NCBI RefSeq assembly: GCF_014154935.1
Contig: NZ_JACEHH010000028.1
Coordinates: forward strand, 1-64,000
Reading direction: 5' to 3'
Length of the DNA: 64,000 bases
Origin: Stieleria mannarensis
GTDB taxonomy: Bacteria; Planctomycetota; Planctomycetia; Pirellulales; Pirellulaceae
Shown: piece by piece, positions 8,931-17,314 of the stretch
Numbering within the stretch: position 1 is the first letter of the stretch
How the letters are laid out: each line of letters starts with the position of its first letter
Notes under the pieces: model-generated
Told to the model about the DNA's origin: nothing
Databases searched by the model: none
Seen by the model: the letters and a program-made list of their open reading frames with translations, nothing else
Program-made: the position numbers and the translations under genes

Positions 8931-9303
8931 AGAACAGACGTTGATCGAATACACCGTTCGTTTGAAGCAGCAGTACGAACGGCTGAATGAGATTGTCGAC
9001 ACCGTCGGTCGCGAACCCGGCGGCGGCGTCGAAACGATCGGCGAGCAGATGAAAGAGATTAAACAGACCGAAGACGTGTTGCGTCCGCTTCGACAGCGCT
9101 ACCAGGAGCAGCACGAGCACGCGAGCGGGCAAATCAAGAACCTGACCGACGAGACCATCGATGTGGTGAAGTCGCTGATGCCAAAGTTAGCGGGTCTGGA
9201 GAAGGCGTCGGTCGATTCGTTGCGTCGCCTGTTCCCCAAAATCCAAGGAAGCGTTCGTGCCGTGCAAATGCAAAACGCCTATCGAGGAAACAATCACAGC
9301 TAA
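8917..9303 (+). CDS. Small coiled-coil protein, possible FlgN-like flagellar chaperone
   Basis: This 128-residue protein is highly charged and predicted mostly helical (TLIEYTVRLKQQYERLNEIV; LRPLRQRYQEQHEHASGQIK). The size and two long amphipathic helices resemble FlgN/FliT-type type III export chaperones, and a flagellar operon is the right context. No decisive motif is visible, so the assignment is tentative. The ATG at 8917 overlaps the previous gene by 14 bp and fits the operon layout, with the regulator gene starting 5 bp after its stop. Confidence 0.6.
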   Translation: MSPSEEQTLIEYTVRLKQQYERLNEIVDTVGREPGGGVETIGEQMKEIKQTEDVLRPLRQRYQEQHEHASGQIKNLTDETIDVVKSLMPKLAGLEKASVDSLRRLFPKIQGSVRAVQMQNAYRGNNHS

Positions 9304-9308
9304 CTTGG

Positions 9309-10310
9309 ATGATCATTACCCAATCGCCAAAAATCAAACAGCTGATCAAGTTCGCCGAGCGGGCGGCTCGTTCCAGTGCGCCGGTCTTGCTGACCGGTGA
9401 GAGCGGAACCGGAAAGGAGCTGTTCGCCCAATTGATTCATCAGTCCAGTCCCAGAGCGTCCAAGGCCTTGGTGACGCTCAACTGCGCCGCGTTGCCAGAG
9501 AATCTGCTCGAAAGCGAACTCTTCGGGCATGAAAAAGGAGCCTTTTCCGGCGCCGTCGCCACGCGTCAAGGACGCTTCGAATTGGCCGGCGATGGTACCT
9601 TGATGCTGGATGAGGTCAGCGAGATCCCAGTCGCGTCCCAGGCGAAATTGCTGCGCGTGTTGGAATCGAAACGCTTCGAACGTGTCGGCAACAGCACCCC
9701 GATTGAGCACGACGTTCGAATCATCGCGGCCTCCAATCGCGATCTTCATCAGGAGATCGAGGACGGCAACTTTCGATTGGACTTGTTTCATCGCATCAAC
9801 GTCATCGAGATCGTCATTCCACCGTTGCGTGAACGGCTCGGTGACATCCCGCCGCTGGCAATGCACTTCGTGAAACAGTTTCGCTGCGAAGGCGAGGCCG
9901 ACGTGGAAGGTTTGGATGCGGCAGCGATGAAGGCACTGTCGCGTCACGATTGGCCGGGAAACGTTCGTGAACTGCGAAACGTGATCCACCGCGCCTGCGT
10001 GCTCGCCGACGGGCCGCGAATCGGCGTCGAGCACTTGGGGTTGCCCGAGAGCGACGACCGGCGTGATCGGCGGCACGATCGCGGGCGTGACGAACACCGG
10101 CAAGCTGGCGGTGACGCCGATCCCGCCTTGCCGGAACATTGGCTGCACACGCATTTAGAAGAGGTTGAGCGGCAGATCATCACGGCGGCCATCGATCGTT
10201 TCGGTAACCGACGTCTTGTCGCGGAGAAACTTGGGGTTTCGCCGCGGACGTTGACCAACAAGATCAAGCGATATCGCGAACTCGACGGCGAAGATCGCAG
10301 GGCGGCCTAG
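9309..10310 (+). CDS. Receiver-less sigma-54-dependent flagellar regulator (AAA+ and Fis HTH)
   Basis: This 333-residue bacterial enhancer-binding protein begins almost directly with the AAA+ domain, as in PspF. Visible motifs are Walker A GESGTGKE, the sigma-54 contact loop GAFSGA (variant of GAFTGA), Walker B LMLDEVSEI, the arginine-finger region, and RHDWPGNVRELRNV. The Fis-type DNA-binding helix-turn-helix is at the C-terminus (RLVAEKLGVSPRTLTNKIKR). It remodels closed complexes of sigma-54 RNA polymerase by ATP hydrolysis. There is no receiver or sensor domain, so its control must come from partner proteins or expression. It sits 128 bp upstream of a sigma-54 promoter for fliK, arguing for a FlbD/FleQ/FlgR-like role. 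I withhold a gene symbol because the family branch is uncertain. Confidence 0.9.
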   Translation: MIITQSPKIKQLIKFAERAARSSAPVLLTGESGTGKELFAQLIHQSSPRASKALVTLNCAALPENLLESELFGHEKGAFSGAVATRQGRFELAGDGTLMLDEVSEIPVASQAKLLRVLESKRFERVGNSTPIEHDVRIIAASNRDLHQEIEDGNFRLDLFHRINVIEIVIPPLRERLGDIPPLAMHFVKQFRCEGEADVEGLDAAAMKALSRHDWPGNVRELRNVIHRACVLADGPRIGVEHLGLPESDDRRDRRHDRGRDEHRQAGGDADPALPEHWLHTHLEEVERQIITAAIDRFGNRRLVAEKLGVSPRTLTNKIKRYRELDGEDRRAA

Positions 10311-10437
10311 GAAAGAATTGCCACCGATGGTGCAGGTTTTGCCGCCTCCGGCACTTGAGTCATTTTCTGAAATGCGGGTTGATCGTTCTGCGTAATTGAC
10401 CCGCCCTCAACGACGCCTTTTTGCGTCTCTGGTGAGT

Positions 10438-10455
10438 TTGGCACAGCGTTTGCCA
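10438..10455 (+). promoter_or_regulatory. Sigma-54 (-24/-12) promoter of fliK-flgD
   Basis: TTGGCACA-GCGT-TTGCCA matches the TTGGCACG-N4-TTGCW consensus, with exactly 10 nt between the invariant GG (10440-10441) and GC (10452-10453). It lies about 60 bp upstream of the fliK start and downstream of the enhancer-binding protein gene. Confidence 0.75.
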
Positions 10456-10515
10456 AGTGCTACGCCGGCACGTCTTCGGACGCGCCGGCGGTGTGAAGCT
10501 CACTTTGAGGAACAA

Positions 10516-12477
10516 ATGGCAAACCACTTTTTCGATTTCCCATGCATGGCGTCTTGCCCGAGCAAAGCGTCGGCATCCCCGAAGCAGGATCGATCGGCGG
10601 GGGGATCCGAGTCGTTCGATTCGGTCGCGAAACGACTCCTGACTCAAGCAGATCCGGTCAGCCAAGTCGATATGTCCGCGGCGGCAAACGGCCAGTCGGC
10701 TTCGGTCACGTCTGAGCTGGTCACACCGGCATCCGATCTCGCACAGGCATCACAATCGACGAAGCCATTCGCCCACCAAGAGTTGGGCCGAGGCAACGCC
10801 GATGCGGAGTTGAACGGCCAAGCGGAGACGGTCGCTGAGTTCGACTCACAGCGCGATGCAGTGCTGTTGTCGGGGTACCCGCTGGTGACACAGCCGATCG
10901 ACACGGGGAATCACTCACCCAGCGCGGTGGATCTCGATGCGACCCAGGCCAGCATCGACGTCAACGCGTCAACCGATGCGGCCAGTTCGGACGTCGGCAC
11001 CGCAGTTGGAACCGTTGAAACGGACGCCGCCGCCAATAACACTCCGGTGGATGATGATTTCCCGTCGGCGGTGGCGGAAGAGGGAATCGATTCCGTGACC
11101 GATGGCCCGGTGACGGATGGCCCGGTGGCATCACTTGCGGCCGGATCGGAAGCCTCGTTTGATTCCCCGCGGCACGGCGTTGCAGATGCCGAAGGACCGC
11201 GAAGTGCCGAACATGACGCATCGGCGTCGGAGGTATTCGATTCAGCAGACGTGGCCAACGACGTCCCGCAGAATGCCGCTGAGCTGCCGGGAGTGGTGGC
11301 TGCATCGAACGAACAAGAGCGTGCCGCGGCAAATGTCGCAGATCCTCTGGCCATCGATGCCGCAAGGAACAGATCGGTTGATCCAACTGGCCAAGCAAGC
11401 ACCAGTGCCGCAGCAACTGAATCGACGACCGGAGCTGTCGAGACTCCAATCGCGGCAACAGACCCTACGTTCGGAAAAACCGCGGATGGATTGACCGGTG
11501 AGAGCGCCGAAGGGGCCGATGCGATGCAAGCGACCGGCGCATCGGATCACGCACTGCCTGTGATCGAAGGCGATGTCGTGGTTGATCAAGCCGCGATGAC
11601 GGATGCCGTCGATCAGGATGCGAGTGCATCACGCAGCACCGAGCAAGTCAATGACGTTCCCCCGCAGACCGCAGCCACTTCCGCGGCCGAGGTGGCGGGT
11701 GAAACGGCCAGTGATTCGGCTCAGACCCATGCACCGGCCGTCAATGCTGCCAAACAGGCGACGGAGATGATCGACGATGCGGCCGATCCGGTTGAATTCG
11801 ATGATTCGGGAGACCGCTCTACCGATTCGATCTTGCAGGATTCGCTGCCGATCGAATCAGGAGGGGCGGCGGAGTTCGGCGACCGGCAGTCGCGTCGCGG
11901 TAGCCCGTTTGAGCCGATCGTTTCAGCGGAGTTGGCCGATTCGAATCCGTTGACCAATGAATCGCCGGCGATCGTTCCGATGGACGGACCAATCGACGTC
12001 GGAATGGACGCGGTTGTTGACCAGGAGATCTTTGACACGCTGTCGTTGGAAGAGTTCATTCAGAGTTCACCGGCATCACCCGAAGCCGTCAAGAAGACGG
12101 CCGAGGTGATTCATGAGGCGATGCGAACGAGCTTACAACTCGATGGTCAAACTGTACGGTTGGAAGTTCATCCGGCTGAGTTAGGGACATTGAAGATTCA
12201 CGTCACGCAGACCGATCAAGCGATCGAGACACAGATCATTGCGACCGAGTACGTGACCAGCGAACTGTTGCTCAGCCACCGCGATCAATTGATGGACGCA
12301 CTGGCTGACGCCGGCTTCGAGGCATCGGACGTCAATATTTCGTACCAAGAACAATCGTCGGGCGAATCGGAGGGCCAGCAGCGGCCTTCAGATCATCGTT
12401 ATCAATCAAAATCACAAACGCAGTCGATCGTGAGCCGAGAATCGGTGTCCGGCGGCGGCGTGAACATTGTGGCCTAA
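10516..12477 (+). CDS. fliK: Flagellar hook-length control protein FliK
   Basis: This 653-residue protein has the FliK layout. A very long Ala/Thr/Ser/Asp-rich disordered N-terminal region (about residues 1-520) acts as the ruler. A compact C-terminal Flg_hook domain (about 550-625) includes LQLDGQTVRLEVHPAELGTL and LLLSHRDQLMDALADAGFE. FliK is exported during hook growth and switches substrate specificity at the export gate. I chose the ATG at 10516 because GAGGAA lies 5-10 nt upstream and the leader then begins just below the sigma-54 promoter. The protein is longer than the 400-residue enteric version, but such variation is normal for the linker. flgD follows 10 bp after the stop. Confidence 0.88.
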   Translation: MANHFFDFPCMASCPSKASASPKQDRSAGGSESFDSVAKRLLTQADPVSQVDMSAAANGQSASVTSELVTPASDLAQASQSTKPFAHQELGRGNADAELNGQAETVAEFDSQRDAVLLSGYPLVTQPIDTGNHSPSAVDLDATQASIDVNASTDAASSDVGTAVGTVETDAAANNTPVDDDFPSAVAEEGIDSVTDGPVTDGPVASLAAGSEASFDSPRHGVADAEGPRSAEHDASASEVFDSADVANDVPQNAAELPGVVAASNEQERAAANVADPLAIDAARNRSVDPTGQASTSAAATESTTGAVETPIAATDPTFGKTADGLTGESAEGADAMQATGASDHALPVIEGDVVVDQAAMTDAVDQDASASRSTEQVNDVPPQTAATSAAEVAGETASDSAQTHAPAVNAAKQATEMIDDAADPVEFDDSGDRSTDSILQDSLPIESGGAAEFGDRQSRRGSPFEPIVSAELADSNPLTNESPAIVPMDGPIDVGMDAVVDQEIFDTLSLEEFIQSSPASPEAVKKTAEVIHEAMRTSLQLDGQTVRLEVHPAELGTLKIHVTQTDQAIETQIIATEYVTSELLLSHRDQLMDALADAGFEASDVNISYQEQSSGESEGQQRPSDHRYQSKSQTQSIVSRESVSGGGVNIVA

Positions 12478-12487
12478 GGAGAATCAC

Positions 12488-12853
12488 GTGGAAGGAATCA
12501 CTTCGCAAACCGCTTCGGTCGACTACTTTCAGTTGCTGACCGTCCAGCTTCAGCACCAGGATCCGGTCGATCCGGTCGACCAAGAAGGTCTGATCAACGA
12601 CTTGACACAGTTTTCCATCCTGGAAGGGATCGAGAACTTGAACGCATCGTTCAGCCAGTACATGGAGCTTCAGGAATTGACCCAGGGGGTCAACCTGATC
12701 GGCAAGTCGGTCGACTACATCGACGAGGCATCGGGCGAGGTCAAATCCGGCGTCGCGACCGACGTTTTCAACATCGACGATTCCATCCAAGTGCTCGTCG
12801 AGGGGCAGACCGTATCACTGGATCGGATCGCTCGGGTGACCGAGGCCGGCTAG
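12488..12853 (+). CDS. flgD: Flagellar hook assembly (cap) protein FlgD
   Basis: This 121-residue protein contains the conserved FlgD N-terminal core: YFQLLTVQLQHQDPVDPVDQ, then INDLTQFSILEGIENLN and the LIGKSVDYI segment. FlgD caps the growing hook and is needed for FlgE polymerisation. It is short compared with enteric FlgD (about 230 residues), lacking the Tudor/FNIII C-terminal part; short forms are common outside enterics. Translation starts at GTG 12488, preceded by AAGGAG at 6-11 nt, 10 bp after the fliK stop. Confidence 0.88.
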   Translation: MEGITSQTASVDYFQLLTVQLQHQDPVDPVDQEGLINDLTQFSILEGIENLNASFSQYMELQELTQGVNLIGKSVDYIDEASGEVKSGVATDVFNIDDSIQVLVEGQTVSLDRIARVTEAG

Positions 12854-12911
12854 TTCAGCTGTGTATCGATGCATGAGCAGCATTTCGAATCGCCGGCCAA
12901 TCGTCGCTGCC

Positions 12912-12963
12912 TTTGCCAGAAGGTGTGCCCGGCGTTTCCCACGCTCTGGCGAGCGTAGCGACG
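12912..12963. repeat. Dispersed CGCTCTGGCGAGCG palindromic element, copy 1
   Basis: The stretch reads GCCAGAAGGTG ... CCCACGCTCTGGCGAGCGT ... GCGACG. It matches the elements at 28787-28843 and, inverted, 33829-33892. It occupies the gap between flgD and flgE. Confidence 0.6.
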
Positions 12964-13055
12964 TCGAGTTGGCGTTGTGCAACGAAGACGTCTCAATATT
13001 TAACCTTTGATATCACTTTCAACCGACCACCACTTTTCATTTTTAGGGGCAACCT

Positions 13056-14699
13056 ATGTCTAGATCCTTGATGACCGGCATCACCGGACTCCGCACTCAT
13101 CAACAAAAACTTGACGTCGTCGCCAACAACTTGGCGAACATGAACACGGTGGGCTTTAAAACCCAGTCGACCGTGTTCAGCGACCTGATGTACAACGTCG
13201 CCCGCGGCGCGTCGGCGGCGACCGACGACAGCGGCGGGATCAACCCACAAGCGGTCGGAACCGGGGTTCAAATGGCGCAGATCACCCGGAACTTTACGCA
13301 AGGAACATTGGAGTCGACGTCGCAGATCTTTGACTTTGCGATCGAGGGCGAGGGGTTCTTCACCTTGGCGGGCCAGGCCAATGAAAACGTGTATTCGCGT
13401 GCAGGGGCATTTTCTTTGGATGCCAACGGCCGCCTGGTCGATCCGGCGACCGGCTACTTGGTGCAGCGAATGGGAGATGTCGGCGAAGGGTCTGACGGCG
13501 GCGTTGCCTTTCAAGATGTCGGCGAAAGCTACATCAACGTTCCGATCGGTGCCCCGATCGCGGGAGAAGCAAGCAGCATGGTGAACTTCACCGGCAATCT
13601 GCCGTCAAGCTCCTCTCCGCCCGTCGCCGAGGTGTTGCAGTCATACACCGGATTCGAGACTGCATCGGGAACCGCCGATGGGACGACCCTGCTGTCCGAT
13701 TTGACGATCAACACGGCTACTTACGTTGCCGGCGATGTGATCGAAATCTCGGGCACCAATCCCGATGGCACTCCGTTCGCCGTGAACCTGGACGCGGAAA
13801 CGGCGACGTTGCAGGATCTGGTCGACACGCTCAATGCCACCCTGACCGGCGCTACCGCCGCGTTGGCCGCGGATGGTTCGCTTTCGGTGACCTCGGACAC
13901 GACCGGCGAAGGGTTTCTCAGTCTACTGCTGCGTGATGCCTCGGGGAACGTCGGCGGGTCAAGCTTCTCCGCCAACTCGATGTTCCTTAGCACCCAGGGC
14001 AGCAGCGGCGACACGTTCGAATTGTCGATGGAAGTGTTTGATGTGCGGGGCGAGAGTCATCGCATCAATTTCGACTTTCTGAAGCAGACCGAAAACACCT
14101 GGACGGTGACCGCTGACATTCGCGCCGAATCCGGCGTCCTGCTGGACGACTCGGTCTACAACCTGACCTTCAACGAAGATGGCAGCTACGGGTTGGCCGG
14201 ATTGACGGGAGTGGGGGATGCGAACATCGAAATCCAGTTCAATGGGATCACCGCGCCCCAAGAGATTGCCTTGGATTTCTCCGGGCTCAGCCACCTCGCC
14301 ACCGATTTCTCGATCACGCAAATGCAAGACGGCATTCCGCCGGGCTCGTTGACGTCGGTCGCCGTTTCGACGACCGGAGAACTGACGGGATTGGCGTCTA
14401 ATGGTCGCGCGGTCCCGTTGGCTCAGCTTGCCATCGCATCGTTTAGCAATCCCAATGCACTCGACGCCGTGGGCAACAATTACTTCAAGCAATCGATGAG
14501 TAGCGGTGAGGCATCGCTGGGGAGCGGGATGGCCGGGAATCGCGGCCAGATCAGGGGCGGCCAGCTGGAGCGATCCAACGTGGACATCGCCCAAGAGTTC
14601 ACGCAGTTGATCGTGGCCCAACGTGGTTTCAGCGCCAACGCCAGGACGATCACCGTGTCGGATGAAATGCTGGAAGAGCTGACCAACATCATCCGTTAG
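13056..14699 (+). CDS. flgE: Flagellar hook protein FlgE
   Basis: This 547-residue protein is a FlgE-type hook protein. The N-terminal Flg_bb_rod-like motif is SLMTGITGLRTHQQKLDVVANNLANMNTVGFK. Next come the FlgE/F/G segment (FDFAIEGEGFFTL ... YSRAGAFSLDANGRLVDPATGYLVQ) and a central beta-rich D1/D2 insertion. The C-terminus is characteristic (ERSNVDIAQEFTQLIVAQRGFSANARTITVSDEML). The product polymerises into the hook joining basal body and filament. The start is an ATG at 13056 with AGGGGCAACCT before it. It lies 202 bp after flgD, and this gap carries a dispersed repeat. Readthrough from the sigma-54 promoter is likely but not demonstrable. Confidence 0.93.
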   Translation: MSRSLMTGITGLRTHQQKLDVVANNLANMNTVGFKTQSTVFSDLMYNVARGASAATDDSGGINPQAVGTGVQMAQITRNFTQGTLESTSQIFDFAIEGEGFFTLAGQANENVYSRAGAFSLDANGRLVDPATGYLVQRMGDVGEGSDGGVAFQDVGESYINVPIGAPIAGEASSMVNFTGNLPSSSSPPVAEVLQSYTGFETASGTADGTTLLSDLTINTATYVAGDVIEISGTNPDGTPFAVNLDAETATLQDLVDTLNATLTGATAALAADGSLSVTSDTTGEGFLSLLLRDASGNVGGSSFSANSMFLSTQGSSGDTFELSMEVFDVRGESHRINFDFLKQTENTWTVTADIRAESGVLLDDSVYNLTFNEDGSYGLAGLTGVGDANIEIQFNGITAPQEIALDFSGLSHLATDFSITQMQDGIPPGSLTSVAVSTTGELTGLASNGRAVPLAQLAIASFSNPNALDAVGNNYFKQSMSSGEASLGSGMAGNRGQIRGGQLERSNVDIAQEFTQLIVAQRGFSANARTITVSDEMLEELTNIIR

Positions 14700-14807
14700 C
14701 ATTCTTAACGGTAGCGGAAGTCGCCACGAGTTTCGGCGACTAGCTTGGATCGCAAGATGCCGCGATTCCTCGCGTCGTCCACTGCCGTTCAGCCGACAAT
14801 CAACGAC

Positions 14808-14840
14808 AAACGCCTTGGGAGTTTCAGGCCCAAGGCGTTT
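14808..14840. terminator. Bidirectional terminator-like hairpin after flgE
   Basis: Perfect 12-bp arms AAACGCCTTGGG and CCCAAGGCGTTT enclose a 9-nt loop. It lies between flgE (plus strand) and a convergent small lipoprotein gene (minus strand), so it can serve both. Confidence 0.7.
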
Positions 14841-14854
14841 CGTCGACGCGTTTG

Positions 14855-15073
14855 TTACATGATGCCGCCGTGAGTTCGGATCGGCGTCAGGTGGCTGGGC
14901 GAATCGAGGAACCAGAAACGTTCCCATTCGTCGATCACCGACCGCATGTCTTCAGAGGTATACAGCAGCTGCTGGACACGACGCTCGGGGCGTGGTGAGT
15001 AGATCGGAAGGAAGCATCCGACGGAGCTGCTCACGCAGACGGCCAGCAGGGTGATTTGGAACAAGCGACGCAT
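14855..15073 (-). CDS. Small putative lipoprotein
   Basis: This 72-residue protein has a type II signal peptide appearance: MRRLFQITLLAVCVSSSVGC, with the Cys at residue 20 as the expected lipidation site (SVGC lipobox). The mature part (EDMRSVIDEWERFWFLDSPSHLTP) is acidic and aromatic with no recognised domain. A strong GGAGGA site precedes the ATG at 15073, supporting this start. It lies 54 bp downstream of the HU-type gene on the same strand and may be cotranscribed. Function unknown. Confidence 0.68.
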   Translation of the reverse strand: MRRLFQITLLAVCVSSSVGCFLPIYSPRPERRVQQLLYTSEDMRSVIDEWERFWFLDSPSHLTPIRTHGGIM

Positions 15074-15127
15074 AGGACGTTCCTCCGTGAACGTTTTCTG
15101 TTGGGCCACGACCCCTGTGACGACGAT

Positions 15128-15526
15128 TCAGTCTTCGTCCCAGCGACCGGAGTTCTTGTTGGAAGGCATGGTTTCGGGTTCGGGGGTCGGGGCGGCCGAG
15201 TTCGCTGGACCGTGCTCACCTGACAAGCTGTCGTGGTGACCATCGAGTTCGGCGTCCTGGACCCGGACCTCCATGTACTTACCAGGCTTGAAGGTGACGA
15301 CATACTTTTCCGGTACGATCACCTCGTCGCCTGTCCGTGGGTTGCGCGCCCGGCGTGCAGCCCTCGGTTTGACTTCAAAGACGCCAAAATTCCTCAATTC
15401 GATCCGACCCTCGCGGACGAGTGTCTCAATGATCGAATCGAAAGTCCGTTGGACGATCTTCTTGGTCTGTTGTTGCGTTAGGCCTACTTCGTCAGAAATC
15501 GTTCGAACGATGTCTTTCTTGGTCAC
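15128..15526 (-). CDS. HU/IHF family DNA-binding protein
   Basis: This 132-residue histone-like protein has the full HU/IHF fold in residues 1-92: [20 protein letters not shown], then [26 protein letters not shown], which carries the beta-arm Pro and the R-x-x-R-N-P-x-T-G signature, and [14 protein letters not shown]. It binds and bends DNA as a dimer. Beyond the family's usual end there is an extra ~38-residue tail rich in acidic residues, Pro and Ser, ending RWDED. That is uncommon and might modulate DNA binding. The start is a GTG at 15526 with AGGAG upstream. HU and IHF subunits cannot be told apart here. Confidence 0.9.
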   Translation of the reverse strand: MTKKDIVRTISDEVGLTQQQTKKIVQRTFDSIIETLVREGRIELRNFGVFEVKPRAARRARNPRTGDEVIVPEKYVVTFKPGKYMEVRVQDAELDGHHDSLSGEHGPANSAAPTPEPETMPSNKNSGRWDED

Positions 15527-16092
15527 ACCCGACTCCTGCTGGCTCTCCGCCGACCCAAATTGTGCTTGAGGGCGAATGATGTAACCCTTTGCACGCTTTC
15601 AACTTAAAGGCCGAAGCATAGGGCCGCGGGAGGCGGGCGTCAAGCCAACGCCCCCAAGTGAAAGGGGGCGGATCTCTGGCGATTCAGGCCGCTCTTGGTA
15701 TGGTTGTCGGCACCCGGACGCCGGATTCTTGAAACATTCCGGATAACCGGAAAAATTGTTGCGGGCGGAATTGCGGAGTGTCGCGAAAGTGTTTCAACGT
15801 TCCCGGCAGGAACGGTCGCGGTGGGGGGCATACGCTCGGAGCGGGGCATCCACATCAAGCTAAGCGGTCGAATCATTGCCGCAACGGATTGATCATCCCC
15901 CTGGAAGGGGCGCGGTGGAGTGAGCGACGACGCGGGGAAAGATTGCTGTCGCTCGAGTGCACTCAGACACCAGAAGAAATTCCTCCCCTCGCTACGCTCG
16001 ACCCTCCCTGCCAGGGAGGGTTGATTTCAACAACCGCACGCCCTCCGAAAAGCAGGGTGGTCACCAAGGAGTGTTGCGGGGCCGCGCAAAGG
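15527..16092. other. Intergenic region, no gene recognised
   Basis: This 566-bp region has only short incidental open frames. A GC-rich hairpin (ACCCTCCCTGCCAGGGAGGGT) lies near 16000-16020. The region contains fragments that look like degraded dispersed repeats, but no copy is duplicated elsewhere in this window. Confidence 0.4.
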
Positions 16093-17217
16093 CTATCGCA
16101 GCGAGCTGTACAGGCTTCGTTTACTGGCCTTGGGAATTGCGATCGGAGTCGGTTGGACGTCGAAGGGGATCATCGCGACGTGGTTGGCAGCGACGCCTTG
16201 GCGGCCGGGCACGTGTTTGGCGTGCGATGCGTTTAGGGCGCTGTATTGTTGCATCAACCGGCGGATCTCAGGCTCGTATTGGAATCCACCGCCGGGCAGT
16301 TCGCGTCCCAGTGAGTCGAAGCTTCCGATGGTGACGACAGATCGGTCGCGGTCGTGGTATTGGTAGGCTTCTTCACCCTGCTTGCGAAGCTCTTTGACCA
16401 TTTTGGCGGCCTGGCGGGCAAACTTGGCCATCCGTTCTTCGCTCGGCTTGAACTTGTCTTGGTTTTTCGCGCCCAAGATGGTTCCGCAAGCGTTGAAGGT
16501 TCGCACCACGACGGTGAATTTTCCGTCGGCTTCCAGCAGGCTGTAGTCCAGGCCTTCGTTCAGTTGCTTGACGAACGAGTCGACTTCGGGTTGCTGGAAA
16601 AACGATTCGGGCAACAGCGGGTTGCGGGTGACGAAGGCGGCGGCCATCGGGTTGCGTCCGCGGCCTTTCCGCGTTTTGAACAACTGCTCTCCGAACGCCT
16701 TGATCATCGACGCCGGTGAATCGGTGTTGTATTCGGCGGCAACGTCATCGGGGTCGCGGAACACGTCCAGGTCGGCCGACTTCAATCGGTCCAGGTCCTC
16801 ATCGATGCTTTCGTGGTTGACCGAGTCGTATTCGCCCACCAAAACCGCATAGGCTTGGTATTGGTGCGGGTTGGCATAGCGGGCTCGTCGACCGGTCGCG
16901 GTGTCCTGGCCTGCGGTGCCGGTGAAATTGAACTCTTCTTTGTAGATGAACGCCGGCAATCGCAACTCGTTGCGGATTTCCACCGCGGCGCGTTGGGCGC
17001 GATCCTTGGCGTCTTCACCGACAAAGGTCGTTGCCAACAACAGCCACGGTCCGTCTTCTTCGCTCAGCAAGAACGAGTCGGCTTGGTCGATCGGTTGGGC
17101 CTTGCCAAACAGCTTCAACAGGCTCGGCGGGGCGGCTTCGGATGGTGCGGAGGTCAGGCCGGCGACAACGGCGGCGGTGCAAAACGCGGCAAACGAACGT
17201 CGGGAGGGACGCATCAT
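16093..17217 (-). CDS. Secreted hypothetical protein
   Basis: This 374-residue protein has an N-terminal signal peptide (MMRPSRRSFAAFCTAAVVAGLTSAPSEA; the twin Arg 'SRRSF' could allow Tat export). The mature part opens with a segment resembling a stress-peptide or SPOR-like alpha/beta unit (GPWLLLATTFVGEDAKDRAQ ... LRLPAFIYKEEF). It then alternates charged helices and short strands without a catalytic motif. I do not recognise the family. It is followed (in transcription order) by nothing close, and is preceded 97 bp upstream by the VWA protein on the same strand, so it might belong to that operon. Confidence 0.7.
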   Translation of the reverse strand: MMRPSRRSFAAFCTAAVVAGLTSAPSEAAPPSLLKLFGKAQPIDQADSFLLSEEDGPWLLLATTFVGEDAKDRAQRAAVEIRNELRLPAFIYKEEFNFTGTAGQDTATGRRARYANPHQYQAYAVLVGEYDSVNHESIDEDLDRLKSADLDVFRDPDDVAAEYNTDSPASMIKAFGEQLFKTRKGRGRNPMAAAFVTRNPLLPESFFQQPEVDSFVKQLNEGLDYSLLEADGKFTVVVRTFNACGTILGAKNQDKFKPSEERMAKFARQAAKMVKELRKQGEEAYQYHDRDRSVVTIGSFDSLGRELPGGGFQYEPEIRRLMQQYSALNASHAKHVPGRQGVAANHVAMIPFDVQPTPIAIPKASKRSLYSSLR

Positions 17218-17314
17218 CGGTTGGTTTCCCTGGATATCGAGTCGATTTGATCGTCAACTCGTCTCTAGGTATCAAATCCCAACCCGGGGGCGAAAGAGAG
17301 TTTTCGACAGCCGG

